A DNA stretch of 64,000 bases from Pacificispira sp033344895 (GCA_965229685.1 OZ245920.1:2728001-2792000), one strand, 5' to 3'. Positions 8,091 to 17,407 are shown, counted from the first letter of the stretch. A program made the numbers and translations. Notes: generated by a model not told the origin, from the letters alone.

Positions 8091-9686
8091 TCAATTGGAA
8101 GCGCCGGGGGTCGGATCGTCGATGAAGCTGCGAATGGTCGCAATGGCCCCTTCCAGCGCCTCCCCCTTTTCATCCGCCAGCGCCGCCTCGCGAAGGCGTC
8201 GAACCCAGTCGGCGGCATCCGGTCGACCAGCGACCAGGGCCGCACCATCCAGAACGCGATCGAATTTCGACAGGCCGCGCGCATGGGTGTCGCTATAGCC
8301 CTTGATCAGGCGGCGGCATTTCAGGACTTCCACAGCCAGGTGATAATCGAAGCGCAAGGTCCCCTGCGCCCGTTCCAACCAGGCTTGCCAATGTGCGGCC
8401 TCTCGGTGGTAACGCAGGGTCCCGCGCCGCCAGCGACGCAATCCGCCGACACAATAGAGGCCCAGAAACGGAAGCAACGAATCCGTCCGGATCCGGCGCC
8501 CCTTGTTGACCAGCCTGTCGACCAGGCCATAAAGCGCCGGGCGCGATTCAACAAAGGCCCCGATCCTGCGGGGCATCAGGCCGCAGACCTCCGCCGCGCC
8601 GGGATGCATGAACTCCGTGATGTGAACAAGGGTATCCGACCCCGCCCCGGCATGGTCATGAACCCGACGGAACCGGGCGGCCCGCACCTTCAGATCGGCG
8701 ACGCGAATGACATCGTCATAGGCCATGGCATTGGCAAGATGCTTCGCCAACGCAACAGAATAGGCGAACCCCCTGGCCGCGCCGCCATTCTGTCGATCCG
8801 CAGTCAACGCGCGTTCGATTTCGTCCAGATAGGCCTCACCGTAATCGGTGTCCTGAAACTCCACGACCTTCCGCAACCCGAGCCGTGACATCTCCCGTAC
8901 CGGTTCCGGAAATCCGTCGATTCGATCGGTCAGCGCCTTCCAGTGTTCGATCAGTCGCTTCGGGCCACTTGGCATGGGTTCCACGGGAGCGGGTTTCTGA
9001 TCGCCCCCGGCATCCGGTTCCGCCGTTCCCTGGGCCACCGCGAAGGATCGATCGAAGGCAACCAGGCTCGCCTCGACGCCGCGCCCCGCCGCCCGGATGG
9101 TCTCCTCATAGCTTTCCTTGGAAAACGGCAAGGCGCCCGACCCGGCCAACCCGCCCAGCAGGCAGGCGGAGATATGGCTGCGGGTCTCGACGGCGATCCG
9201 GTCCATCGGAAAACAGATGAACTCCTTCGCTGCCTCTCGGGCAGAACGGAGCACGACATCCACATCGGCGCGACCGTCCCCCGGGACGATCTTTTCGGAG
9301 ACCGCGAACATGCGATGCTGAGACGCGATCAGTGTGGTCCGGTCCGGTGTGACGAGACCGCGGGTGATGGCGCGCCCTGCCTCCATGATTTCAGCGGCCA
9401 CCAGGACATCGACATCCCCCGGTGCCGGCATCAGGGCGAATATCGGTTCCCTTTCGGAAGCCGGCATCATCTCGACATAATAGATCGTCGCGCCGGTGCG
9501 CTGGGCGACACCGGGGACAGAGGTCGATTGCGCGTGATAGCCGTTGCGTTCGGCCACATCGACGATCCAGTCGGTCAGGACACCACCGCCCTGCCCACCA
9601 ACCGCCAGGACAGCCACCTTGATGATCCCTTCGGTCTGATCCTGACCGGCCGCCGCCGTGAAATCCCGTATCGCCGCGTCGATCAT
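8091..9686 (-). CDS. iorB: Indolepyruvate oxidoreductase subunit beta with C-terminal extension
   Basis: A 531-residue protein. The first ~200 residues form the pyruvate:ferredoxin oxidoreductase gamma-type domain (VAVLAVGGQGGGVLTDWIVD, STSVPGVAQRTGATIYYVEM). The remainder (about 240-531) corresponds to the extra domain (DUF6537-like) often fused to IorB in proteobacteria, so the protein is much longer than archaeal IorB. The start MIDAAIRDF overlaps the iorA stop (ATGA). With IorA it should oxidatively decarboxylate aryl-pyruvates to aryl-acetyl-CoA, reducing ferredoxin. Confidence 0.87.
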   Translation of the reverse strand: MIDAAIRDFTAAAGQDQTEGIIKVAVLAVGGQGGGVLTDWIVDVAERNGYHAQSTSVPGVAQRTGATIYYVEMMPASEREPIFALMPAPGDVDVLVAAEIMEAGRAITRGLVTPDRTTLIASQHRMFAVSEKIVPGDGRADVDVVLRSAREAAKEFICFPMDRIAVETRSHISACLLGGLAGSGALPFSKESYEETIRAAGRGVEASLVAFDRSFAVAQGTAEPDAGGDQKPAPVEPMPSGPKRLIEHWKALTDRIDGFPEPVREMSRLGLRKVVEFQDTDYGEAYLDEIERALTADRQNGGAARGFAYSVALAKHLANAMAYDDVIRVADLKVRAARFRRVHDHAGAGSDTLVHITEFMHPGAAEVCGLMPRRIGAFVESRPALYGLVDRLVNKGRRIRTDSLLPFLGLYCVGGLRRWRRGTLRYHREAAHWQAWLERAQGTLRFDYHLAVEVLKCRRLIKGYSDTHARGLSKFDRVLDGAALVAGRPDAADWVRRLREAALADEKGEALEGAIATIRSFIDDPTPGASN

Positions 9687-11836
9687 GCCGCCTCTCCGAA
9701 ACTCAGGCGCTTCGACTCGCGGCGCATCTGCAGCCAGGCGATGAGCCGGGCCGACTGACGCGCCAGCCAGGATTCGAACCGGCCCGGATTGTGGATCGTA
9801 TCGGCACGATAGAATGACGGACACAGAACGGCCGCATCCGCGACCTCACCGCAATTGCCGCAACCGACACAGGACTCATCGATTGCCGCGACCGGATCGT
9901 CGCGCAACGGATCGTCCAACTGTTTCATGGTCAAAGACGGGCAGCCGGACAGGCGCATGCAGGCGTGGTCGCCGGTGCAGACATCCTCGTCGACGCCGAA
10001 TTTCGGCACCTCCACCCGACCACCGTCCCGCATAGTCTTGGCGCGTGCCGGGCGTTCCCGGCGCTGACGGTTCAGCATGCATTCCGACGATGCGATGATG
10101 ACCTTGGGACCTTCCGCATCGGTCGTCAGGGCATCCTTCAGCGTGTCCCGCACCCTGGTCACGTCGTATGTCCGGTCGATCTGGCGTACCCATTTCACGC
10201 CCACGCCGTGAACGGCACTTTCGATGGAATGCTGCGTCGACTTGGATTTGTTCTCCGCCCGGGATGACAGGATGTCCTGACCGCCGGTTGCCGCAGAATA
10301 GTAGTTGTCGACGATCATCACGACGCCGTCGGATTTGTTGTAGACGGCATTTCCGATGCTGGACGTCAGGCCGTTATGCCAGAAACCGCCGTCCCCCAGG
10401 ATGGAGATCGGGCGCCGCTCCCCGCCGCCGTCGAAGGCCGCGTTGGAGGCCGGCCCCAGTCCGAATCCCATCGTCGTCCCGCCGATTTCGAAGGGGGGCA
10501 TGATTGAGAACAGGTGACAGCCGATATCCGCAGCAATCTGATGCGGCCCCATTTCCTGTTCCACCAGTTTCATCGCCGCGAATATCGGTCGTTCCGGACA
10601 GCCGGTGCAGAATCCGGGTGGCCGCATCGGCACGGTCCTGGTCAGGTCTTCGCCGTAGGAATCGGGTGTCGGCTTGTTCGGTGCCCGATCCTTCGCCTGC
10701 AAGAGCGATGGATCGAAATCCTTCAGGAAGGACGAGATGCCGTCCAGCATGGCCGCGCCGGTATACTCCCCGGCAGGGGGCAGCACTTCCTTGCCGATCA
10801 GTTTCGTTGTCGCCCCGGACTTATAAAGCATCGATCCGAAGGCCTGTTCGATATAGGCGGGTTGTCCTTCCTCCACGACCAGAACGGCGTCCTTGTCGCG
10901 GCAGAAATCCAGAAACTCCTCGTCGACGAGGGGATAGGTAACGTTCAGGACATAGAGCGGGATCGCCGTGTCGCCGTGCACATTGGCAAGGCCCAGACGC
11001 TGCAGGGCCCGGATGACCGTGTTGTACATGCCGCCCTGCAGAACGATCCCGGTCTTCGATGTCTTTGGACCGAAAAATTCGTTCAGCCCGCGCTCACGGA
11101 TGAATTTCACCGCTGCGGGCCAGCGCTCGGTCACCTTCTCCTGCTCATGCTTGAAGGCGGCCGGCGGCAGGACGATACGATCGGTCTTGCGCTGCGGATT
11201 CTTCAACGCGTCGCGCACGGACAGGGGCGGCGGGACATTGTCCTTGGCGGTGAACCGGCCATGGACATGACAGGCCCGGATGCGGACCTCCAGCATGACC
11301 GGCGTGTTCGACGCCTCCGACAGTTCGAAGCCGTCATGCACTGCCTGCACCATGGACGGCAGGTTCGGGCGCGGATCCAGCAGCCAGATCTGCGACTTCA
11401 TCGCGAAGGCGTGGCTACGCTCCTGCATGATGGAGGAGCCTTCGCCGTAATCCTCCCCGACGATGACCAGCGCCCCGCCGGTCACCCCGCCCGATGCCAG
11501 GTTGGCCAGCGCGTCGGAAGCCACATTGGTGCCAACCGTCGACTTGAATGCGACCGCGCCGCGGATCGGATAATGGACGGATGCCGCCAGCATTGCCGCC
11601 GCTGCGGCTTCCGACGCATTGGCTTCGTACCGCACGCCCAGTTCCGCCAGAATGTCCTGCGCATCCGCCAGCACATCCATCAGATGGGAGATCGGGGCCC
11701 CCTGATAGCCGCCGACATAGCCGACCCCGGCTTCCAGCAGCGCCTTGGTGATCGCCAGAATGCCCTCGCCGCGGAACTCCTCGCCGGCGCCGATGCGCAA
11801 TTGCTGAACTTCTTTGACGAAGGATCTTTCGGCCAT
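9683..11836 (-). CDS. iorA: Indolepyruvate:ferredoxin oxidoreductase subunit alpha
   Basis: A 717-residue thiamine-diphosphate enzyme. The N-terminal pyrimidine-binding region contains GGYQGAPISHLMD; the diphosphate-binding region in the second half contains ADIGCHLF and GDGGFWHNGL followed by NYYSAATGGQ. The C-terminal ~80 residues carry two cysteine groups (CTGDHACMRLSGCPS and CVGCGNCGEVADAAVLCPSF) for 4Fe-4S clusters. It is about the usual length for proteobacterial IorA. It starts 12 nt after dctM and overlaps iorB, so transporter and enzyme are probably co-expressed. Confidence 0.92.
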   Translation of the reverse strand: MAERSFVKEVQQLRIGAGEEFRGEGILAITKALLEAGVGYVGGYQGAPISHLMDVLADAQDILAELGVRYEANASEAAAAAMLAASVHYPIRGAVAFKSTVGTNVASDALANLASGGVTGGALVIVGEDYGEGSSIMQERSHAFAMKSQIWLLDPRPNLPSMVQAVHDGFELSEASNTPVMLEVRIRACHVHGRFTAKDNVPPPLSVRDALKNPQRKTDRIVLPPAAFKHEQEKVTERWPAAVKFIRERGLNEFFGPKTSKTGIVLQGGMYNTVIRALQRLGLANVHGDTAIPLYVLNVTYPLVDEEFLDFCRDKDAVLVVEEGQPAYIEQAFGSMLYKSGATTKLIGKEVLPPAGEYTGAAMLDGISSFLKDFDPSLLQAKDRAPNKPTPDSYGEDLTRTVPMRPPGFCTGCPERPIFAAMKLVEQEMGPHQIAADIGCHLFSIMPPFEIGGTTMGFGLGPASNAAFDGGGERRPISILGDGGFWHNGLTSSIGNAVYNKSDGVVMIVDNYYSAATGGQDILSSRAENKSKSTQHSIESAVHGVGVKWVRQIDRTYDVTRVRDTLKDALTTDAEGPKVIIASSECMLNRQRRERPARAKTMRDGGRVEVPKFGVDEDVCTGDHACMRLSGCPSLTMKQLDDPLRDDPVAAIDESCVGCGNCGEVADAAVLCPSFYRADTIHNPGRFESWLARQSARLIAWLQMRRESKRLSFGEAA

Positions 11837-11848
11837 CGGATGCCTCCT

Positions 11849-13165
11849 CTAGCGCGTGATCAGGGCGGGCAGCCAGGTGCCCAGCGCCGGTACCGCGACG
11901 ACAAGCGCCAGCACCAGCAGCTTGATCGTCAGGAAGGGTGCGACGGCCGCATAGATCTGCTTCATCCGGATCGAATCCGGCACCACGCCGCGCATGACGA
12001 ACAGCAGCAGGCCGAAGGGCGGCGTCAGCAGCGCGATTTCCATGGTCAGCAGATAGACGACACCCAGCACCAGTTCGTCGATCCCGACCGCCTTCGCCAG
12101 CGGGATGAAGATCGGAATGGTCACCATCAGCATGCTGACCTGGTCGATGAAGCAGCCCAGGAACAACAGGATGAGGATCATGCCGACCAGCACCTGGAGG
12201 GAGGTCAACTCCCAACCGTTGATCAACCCGATCAACCCCGACGTCGCACCGCTGAAGGACAGGATCTGGCTGAAGGTCTGACTGGCCGCGATGATGAACA
12301 TGATCATCACCGTCAGCAGCACGGTCTCGCGTACTGCCGCAATCAGATTGTCGAGCGACAGGGAACGGTAGGCAGCGCTGGCCACCACCGCGGCCAGGCA
12401 GCCCAAGGCCGCCGCGTCGGTCGGCGAGGCGATGCCGATCAGCAGGCTTCCAATCACCACCATGAAGATGCCGGACAGCGGCAGGACATAAATGCAGAAG
12501 GGGCGCCAGCGCTCCCACAGTGTCATGTCCGGCTGATCGTCGGCCGGTGCCAGTTCCGGCTTCGCCACCGACACCGACACGATCAGGATCACGAACAGGG
12601 TCGACAGCAGGATCGCAGGCAGGATGCCCGCAACCAGCAGTTTCGAGATCGATATCCCGGCCAGACTGCCCAGCAGAACCGCCAGAGCCGACGGCGGGAT
12701 CAACATCGCGATCGCGCCCGACGCCATGATCGGGCCCATGGCGAGCGTGGGATGATAACCCTTCTTCAACATGCTGGGCATGAGGGTCGACCCCAGCATC
12801 GCCGTGTTCGCGATGGTCGATCCGGAAAGTGCGGAGAAGATCGTGCCGCCGAAAACCGTGACGACGGACAGGCGCCCCGGCACCCGGGTCACGATCCGTT
12901 CGATTGCGTCTATCGCCCGATGCGCCACCCTGGACTGAAACAGGATTTCGCCCATCAGAATGAACAACGGAATCGGGGCCAGTTGGAAATTCGAGACTGA
13001 TCGCGTCGCATTGCGCGCCATCTGCACAAGACCGTTCTCGCCACCCAGGATGAAGAAGGCGCCAACGACATTGACCGCAATGAAGGCGAAGGCGACGGGC
13101 AGGCCCAGCGCCAGCAGCACAACCAGCGCGCCCAGCATCGCCACCAGGATCATGATCCAATCCAT
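11849..13165 (-). CDS. dctM: TRAP transporter large permease
   Basis: A 438-residue polytopic membrane protein of the DctM/TRAP family, with motifs such as PLFILMGEILFQS, SGSTIANTAMLGS and IPPSALAVLLGSLAGIS. The start MDWIMILVAM follows an AGGA site; a longer upstream frame would run through the dctQ gene. It forms the sodium-coupled translocation channel with DctQ and takes substrate from DctP. The neighbouring ior genes suggest a 2-oxo or aromatic acid as cargo (inference). Confidence 0.92.
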   Translation of the reverse strand: MDWIMILVAMLGALVVLLALGLPVAFAFIAVNVVGAFFILGGENGLVQMARNATRSVSNFQLAPIPLFILMGEILFQSRVAHRAIDAIERIVTRVPGRLSVVTVFGGTIFSALSGSTIANTAMLGSTLMPSMLKKGYHPTLAMGPIMASGAIAMLIPPSALAVLLGSLAGISISKLLVAGILPAILLSTLFVILIVSVSVAKPELAPADDQPDMTLWERWRPFCIYVLPLSGIFMVVIGSLLIGIASPTDAAALGCLAAVVASAAYRSLSLDNLIAAVRETVLLTVMIMFIIAASQTFSQILSFSGATSGLIGLINGWELTSLQVLVGMILILLFLGCFIDQVSMLMVTIPIFIPLAKAVGIDELVLGVVYLLTMEIALLTPPFGLLLFVMRGVVPDSIRMKQIYAAVAPFLTIKLLVLALVVAVPALGTWLPALITR

Positions 13166-13169
13166 AGAA

Positions 13170-13670
13170 CTACAATCCTGTCTGCATGCGTTCGACATCG
13201 GGCCGCGCGGCGGCCTTGAGGATGAATTCCACCGCCAGAAGCACACCGGCAATCGATGGCGCCATCAGCGGGATCCATTCCGGGAAAACCAGGATGCCGC
13301 GAACCATCGATCCGCGATCGACGGCGGTGATCAGCGCCGTGATCGACGACCAAGACAGAACCGCGGACATCAGGGCGCCGAAAACCATCATCACCAGGGT
13401 CAGCCTGCGCCGGGCAGGCTCAGGCAGGGTGATCAGAAAGATGTCCACCGCGACATGCCCGTTTCGGCGCAGAACCCAGGGCGCCGCCAGGAAGGTGGCC
13501 GCCATCAGGCCGAGCTCGATCGCGTCGACCATGCCGAACAGACCGCCCTCCCCCGCGGCCCGAAACGCCACATTGACGATCAGAGCCAGGGTCATGGCGG
13601 TCACGACCGCGCCCGCCAGAATGGCGAACGCGGTCACGATCCGCTGGTGAACCTCTACCAGAATGCGCAT
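13170..13670 (-). CDS. dctQ: TRAP transporter small permease
   Basis: A 165-residue protein with four predicted membrane segments, the size and topology of DctQ subunits. It starts MRILVEVHQRIVTAFAILAG, 8 nt after dctP, and ends 4 nt before dctM. The usual dctP-dctQ-dctM order and spacing support the call. Confidence 0.88.
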   Translation of the reverse strand: MRILVEVHQRIVTAFAILAGAVVTAMTLALIVNVAFRAAGEGGLFGMVDAIELGLMAATFLAAPWVLRRNGHVAVDIFLITLPEPARRRLTLVMMVFGALMSAVLSWSSITALITAVDRGSMVRGILVFPEWIPLMAPSIAGVLLAVEFILKAAARPDVERMQTGL

Positions 13671-13678
13671 GACGTCGG

Positions 13679-14650
13679 TCAGCGCATGCAGGACTGCAGT
13701 GCTGCCGCGGCGTCCGCATCGATGGCGGCAACCGTATCCCAACCGGCGGTCCGGGCCGTCTCAAGCCATTTTGCCTTGGCGTCGTCCGCCAGTTCGATGA
13801 CTTCAATCCCCGCGTCGGCCTGCTTGGCGGCTTCCGCTTCATTGATGTTCAGGTTTTCGGCATTGCGCTCTTCCAGCCACGCGATGCCTTTTTCCAACAG
13901 CGCCCGCTGCTCGTCGTTCAGGTCCTTCCAACGATCCAGATTGACCAGAATGTCGACATCGACCTGATAGAATCCCGGGTCGACGCGATACTTGGTCTGT
14001 TCGTCCCAGCCGAGGTCCAGAACGCCCTGAATCGGCCAGCCATAGCCGTCGATCGTGCCGCGCTCCAGCGCCGTATAGACATCGCCCGGAGGCGTGCGGA
14101 TGAGGGTCGCGCCGAGGGACTGGAACATCGCCTGATAGACCGGCGTCGTCCGAATCGTCAGCCCCGACAGGTCGGCGCCCTCGATCGGCTTCGTCAGGTA
14201 CAGATGAAAATTGATGTGATCGCCGGTGCGTCCCAGATACTTGACGTTCATCTGCTCCTGATGCATCGCGTCGATCTTGTCATAGCATCCGTTCGCGCGC
14301 TGGTCCTGAATCGTGTTCTCCGCCAGTTTCAGCGCATCGCCCATCGGCAGGATGTTCGTGTAGAAGGCCGCGGTGACATTGGCGATATCCACGACGCCGG
14401 AGGACACGGCATTGCCGACCTCGAACGGCGGCATGGCTTCCGGTCCGCCGACGGTCTGGATCTGCAGCACGCCCTTGCCGTTCTCGTTGATCCATTCGAC
14501 GAATGCCTCGTAGGGGCGCGAGAAGGTAGTGCCCTGTGCGAAGGCGGTCGTGCCGCGAAGCGTGACTTCATCCGCGGCGGCGGTCCCGGCGGTCAGACCG
14601 CCCGTAACCAGCGCGGTCGCCAGTACGGCGCTTACAAAACTGCTTTTCAT
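13679..14650 (-). CDS. dctP: TRAP transporter solute-binding protein
   Basis: A 323-residue periplasmic DctP-type binding protein with a Sec signal peptide (MKSSFVSAVLATALVTGG..., cleavage probably after AAA near residue 26). The family's substrate-contact region appears as GLTIRTTPVYQAMFQSLGAT, where the arginine would contact a carboxylate. The start is preceded by GGAGGAGA. It is the first gene of the minus-strand TRAP-ior-marR operon, and an upstream palindrome (14721-14746) may control it. Confidence 0.9.
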   Translation of the reverse strand: MKSSFVSAVLATALVTGGLTAGTAAADEVTLRGTTAFAQGTTFSRPYEAFVEWINENGKGVLQIQTVGGPEAMPPFEVGNAVSSGVVDIANVTAAFYTNILPMGDALKLAENTIQDQRANGCYDKIDAMHQEQMNVKYLGRTGDHINFHLYLTKPIEGADLSGLTIRTTPVYQAMFQSLGATLIRTPPGDVYTALERGTIDGYGWPIQGVLDLGWDEQTKYRVDPGFYQVDVDILVNLDRWKDLNDEQRALLEKGIAWLEERNAENLNINEAEAAKQADAGIEVIELADDAKAKWLETARTAGWDTVAAIDADAAAALQSCMR

Positions 14651-14720
14651 GGTGTCTCCTCCCTCGGAAAGACTCTGGTTGATTTTTCTGCGCCGCTGAC
14701 CGGCTTGTTCGTATGCGAGT

Positions 14721-14769
14721 AAACTATACCCATTTGCATATAGTTTGCCGGATTTTCGAAATGGGTCAA
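14721..14769 (-). promoter_or_regulatory. Candidate promoter and operator of the dctPQM-iorAB-marR operon
   Basis: On the minus strand TTGACC (14769-14764) and AACTAT (14745-14740) are 18 nt apart and could be -35 and -10 elements. A perfect inverted repeat AAACTATA-N10-TATAGTTT (14721-14746) covers the -10 region and the probable start site. This AT-rich palindrome stands out in GC-rich DNA and could bind the MarR protein encoded at the operon end. Neither element is proven. Confidence 0.4.
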
Positions 14770-14902
14770 TGGGCATGCATCAATTGAAACAAAATTATAC
14801 TTTCTCTGCCGCCTGCGATCGGCACGGCAAGATGAACCGGATTCGGCTGGGACCCGGGCGCCCCGGCGGGCACGCGAAAGGCCGGCCACGGCCATTGCTG
14901 GT

Positions 14903-15769
14903 TCAGTGAAAGCTGGCCAGGAAATCCGTCGCCGTCAGCGAAACATGGGCATCGAGCGGCGGATAGAGTTCGAAGGCCTTCGGCTCACGCGAAAAATTCC
15001 AAAGCCGGAAAAGGCACCATTCCGATCGTCTTTCCTCCGCCACGGCAAGTTCGTTGCGCGTGATATGGAAGGGTGTCCTTTCCCATCCGTTCGTCGTCTT
15101 CACCTCGATCAGGCGCGCCCGACCGTCCGCCGAAAAGCTGGCAATGTCATAACCGGCCCCATCGCCATCCTCCTGCGATACCCAGCGCACCTGCCGGGCC
15201 AGATCCTGCCGGCCACCGGCTGCCAACAGAGCCCGTTCGCGCGCCAACACGCATGCTTCGCCGGCACGTCCCAGTTCCCTGTTTCGTTCATCACGGCCGG
15301 CAACGTCGAACTTCATTGCGACCCTACGGGTCTGCTCCAGTTCCGGCGGTGGCGGTTGGTTCGATAGTGTCGGGGGCGCTCCGATCCAGATCTGGGTAGG
15401 TTCCTGAAGGCCAAATTCGTGACTGCCAAATTCTGGAAGGCTGGCGGAAGGTCCGCCCACAGGTGTTCGATGAAGCCAGCCCGGCTCGGCGGCCAGCCAT
15501 CGGCCCACCGCGTCTTCCAGGGACGCCTGATAGTTGAAGGCGGGCCTGTATCCGGGAATCCAGGCTTCGCCCATCCCCTGCAGAACGGCACTGATGTTCT
15601 GGTGTTTGAACTCCACCGACCCTTCGGAGCGTCCGGCCAGCAGAGGTATGAGGGCGCGCCGATGCGCCGCCTTGCTGTAGGGGCGCCCCGCGTAATCGGC
15701 CTTCAACATCGCAAAATAGTCAGCGACGATCAGGTCGTTCTCTTCATCCGTCCAGGCACCGCTCGGCAT
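14903..15769 (-). CDS. DUF3883-type nuclease-like protein of unknown role
   Basis: A 288-residue protein. Near residue 215 it has the pattern GYDI...RLIEVKTT, which fits the PD-(D/E)xK-like core of DUF3883 domains found in restriction and defence proteins. The N-terminal half (starting MPSGAWTDEENDLIVADYF) resembles a small helical DNA-binding region but was not recognised. It lies alone between the dctP promoter and tRNA-Ser, with no methyltransferase or helicase partner in the window. It could be a lone defence nuclease or a housekeeping protein; the function is unknown. Confidence 0.65.
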   Translation of the reverse strand: MPSGAWTDEENDLIVADYFAMLKADYAGRPYSKAAHRRALIPLLAGRSEGSVEFKHQNISAVLQGMGEAWIPGYRPAFNYQASLEDAVGRWLAAEPGWLHRTPVGGPSASLPEFGSHEFGLQEPTQIWIGAPPTLSNQPPPPELEQTRRVAMKFDVAGRDERNRELGRAGEACVLARERALLAAGGRQDLARQVRWVSQEDGDGAGYDIASFSADGRARLIEVKTTNGWERTPFHITRNELAVAEERRSEWCLFRLWNFSREPKAFELYPPLDAHVSLTATDFLASFH

Positions 15770-15944
15770 CGGGCCAGGCTAGTCGGGCCAGAACCATTTG
15801 TCACCGTGAGGAATCAAACGAAGACGCTGAAATCGCACGGCAGACCTGCGTCCGGACGACAGGCCTCACGCAGGACCAAACGGCGTCGCCGGGTCTCGCG
15901 ATAGGCCGGGCACCATGACACCAACGATTTCAGATGTTGAGAAG

Positions 15945-16033
15945 TGGCGGAGGGAGGGGGACTCGAACCCCCGCACGAGTTTAACCCCGTGACGGATTAG
16001 CAATCCGCTGCATTACCGCTCTGCCATCCCTCC
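15945..16033 (-). tRNA. tRNA-Ser (anticodon GCU)
   Basis: On the minus strand an 89-nt tRNA begins GGAGGGATGGCAGAGCGG and ends with TCCCTCC, discriminator G and an encoded CCA. The acceptor stem pairs perfectly (GGAGGGA/TCCCTCC). The anticodon loop TTGCTAA carries GCT, which reads AGC and AGU serine codons. A long variable arm (ACGGGGTTAAACTCGTGC region) and a T-loop GTTCGAGTC are present, as expected for a class II tRNA-Ser. Confidence 0.96.
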
Positions 16034-16151
16034 GCATGACGGGACCGCTGCGGCCTGTCGGAGGCGGTGCAATAGCGGCTTCGGGGGGCGCTTGTCAATG
16101 CGCCTTGCGCCACCCTTTGCACGCCGATGCCACGGCACCGCATGGCCGCTG

Positions 16152-17297
16152 TCAGCTCTGCATCCGGCCGACCACCCAGCGGTGGAACATATGGGTCGGC
16201 CCATCCATGGCCGGGGCAAAATGGCCGCCGTCGAAACCGGGGGCATGACGGCCCTGCTGCATGCCCTCTACGACGAAGACGTCCTCCACGAAGATGCCCT
16301 TCCACTGGCGGGCATTGCGGTCGCGCAGATCGGCATAGTTGCCGTCCAGCATCGCCTCGTCGGCATAGTAGATCTCGACCCGTTCCACGGTCCGGTCGAC
16401 CCCATGCGGCTCCAGCAGGATGGCATAGACATGGTCTCGGTGAACGCCGAACAGGACATTGGGATAGAGCGAGATATATTCCGCCGCGGTGTCCCATTTT
16501 TCGGAAAGGCCATCGAAATTCACGAAGGCCCGGCCGGATCCGTCAAGCTGCGGGTTGTAGACCATCGTACCCTGGCCGGAGAACTTGCCGTCCTGTTCGA
16601 TGTGATAATGGTCCTCCAGCCGGGAGTAGCTGTTCAGTCCCGGATGAACCATCGGCAGGTGATAGCTCTCGCAATAGTTCTCGACCGCCAGTTTCCAGTT
16701 CGACTTCACTTCCAGCTGGAAAGAGCTTTCCGGGCCGCCGTGAAAAATCGGCCGGTCGAACTCGGCCCAGCGGGACTTCAGTTCGGCGGCGTAATCGTCG
16801 AATTCCGGAGCATCGCCGGAGATGTTGACGAAGACCACGTCATGGAACAGGGCAGCCCGCACCTCGACAAGGCCGAGTGCCGACTTGTCGAAATCCGGGT
16901 GCTCGTTGATGCCCGGCCCGCCGACATCCGGCGTGGTGCGCAGGCTGCCGTCCAACCCGTAGCACCAGGAGTGATATGGGCAGCGAATCACGCCGCGGAT
17001 GGTGGTCGGCTCCTGCACCAGGATCATGCCGCGATGACGACAGATATTCTGGAACACCCGGACCGCACCGGATCGATCGCGCAGCATCAGCAGCGGCATG
17101 CCCAGGAAGTCGACCGGGACGGCGTCGCCGCTGCGCGGGACATCCTTGCCGAAGCCGATACCGGCCCAGGTCTCGAAAAAGACCTTTCGCTTCTCGCGCT
17201 CAAACGTGCCGGAATCGATATAGGCGGCATTGGGCAGGCCCGTGGCCTGGCCGATCGGCTTCAACACATTGTCGAGTTCGACGGTATCCAACGGCAT
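16152..17297 (-). CDS. Rieske-type ring-hydroxylating/demethylating oxygenase, alpha subunit
   Basis: A 381-residue oxygenase. The Rieske 2Fe-2S ligands are CRHRG (near residue 87) and CPYHSW (near 107). The mononuclear iron site is seen as ENYCESYHLPMVHPG (near 205). The ATG at 17297 was chosen because GGAGG lies 7 nt upstream. The matching flavin/2Fe-2S reductase is encoded at 18511-19467, and a LysR gene lies between them. Family members attack aromatic acids, or demethylate glycine betaine, carnitine and related quaternary amines; the substrate cannot be read from the sequence. Confidence 0.87.
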   Translation of the reverse strand: MPLDTVELDNVLKPIGQATGLPNAAYIDSGTFEREKRKVFFETWAGIGFGKDVPRSGDAVPVDFLGMPLLMLRDRSGAVRVFQNICRHRGMILVQEPTTIRGVIRCPYHSWCYGLDGSLRTTPDVGGPGINEHPDFDKSALGLVEVRAALFHDVVFVNISGDAPEFDDYAAELKSRWAEFDRPIFHGGPESSFQLEVKSNWKLAVENYCESYHLPMVHPGLNSYSRLEDHYHIEQDGKFSGQGTMVYNPQLDGSGRAFVNFDGLSEKWDTAAEYISLYPNVLFGVHRDHVYAILLEPHGVDRTVERVEIYYADEAMLDGNYADLRDRNARQWKGIFVEDVFVVEGMQQGRHAPGFDGGHFAPAMDGPTHMFHRWVVGRMQS

Positions 17298-17366
17298 TTC
17301 GGACCTCCGCAAGTTGGCGACTGCTGATCGACCGGTACTGCCGAACCAGACTCCCGCTCAATAGCG

Positions 17367-17405
17367 AAAAACCGCAATCTCGGTTGACCTCAAGTCAACC
17401 GAGAT
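17367..17405 (-). terminator. Intrinsic terminator after the LysR gene
   Basis: Perfect 12-bp arms (17377-17388 and 17394-17405, ATCTCGGTTGAC and its complement) with a 5-nt loop start 2 nt after the LysR stop codon. On the minus strand they are followed by TGCGGTTTTTCG. It separates the LysR gene from the oxygenase gene on the same strand, so the oxygenase probably has its own promoter in 17298-17366. Confidence 0.65.
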
Positions 17406-17407
17406 GG

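Noticed and set aside
10514..13000. 828-codon open frame on the plus strand opposite iorA and dctM
   Set aside because: It is antisense to two well-supported genes, has a composition rich in Arg, Gln, His and Asp typical of the reverse frame of GC-rich genes, and shows no family motif.
15945..16033. Integration site at the tRNA-Ser 3' end
   Set aside because: No second copy of the tRNA end was found in the window, and no integrase gene is present.
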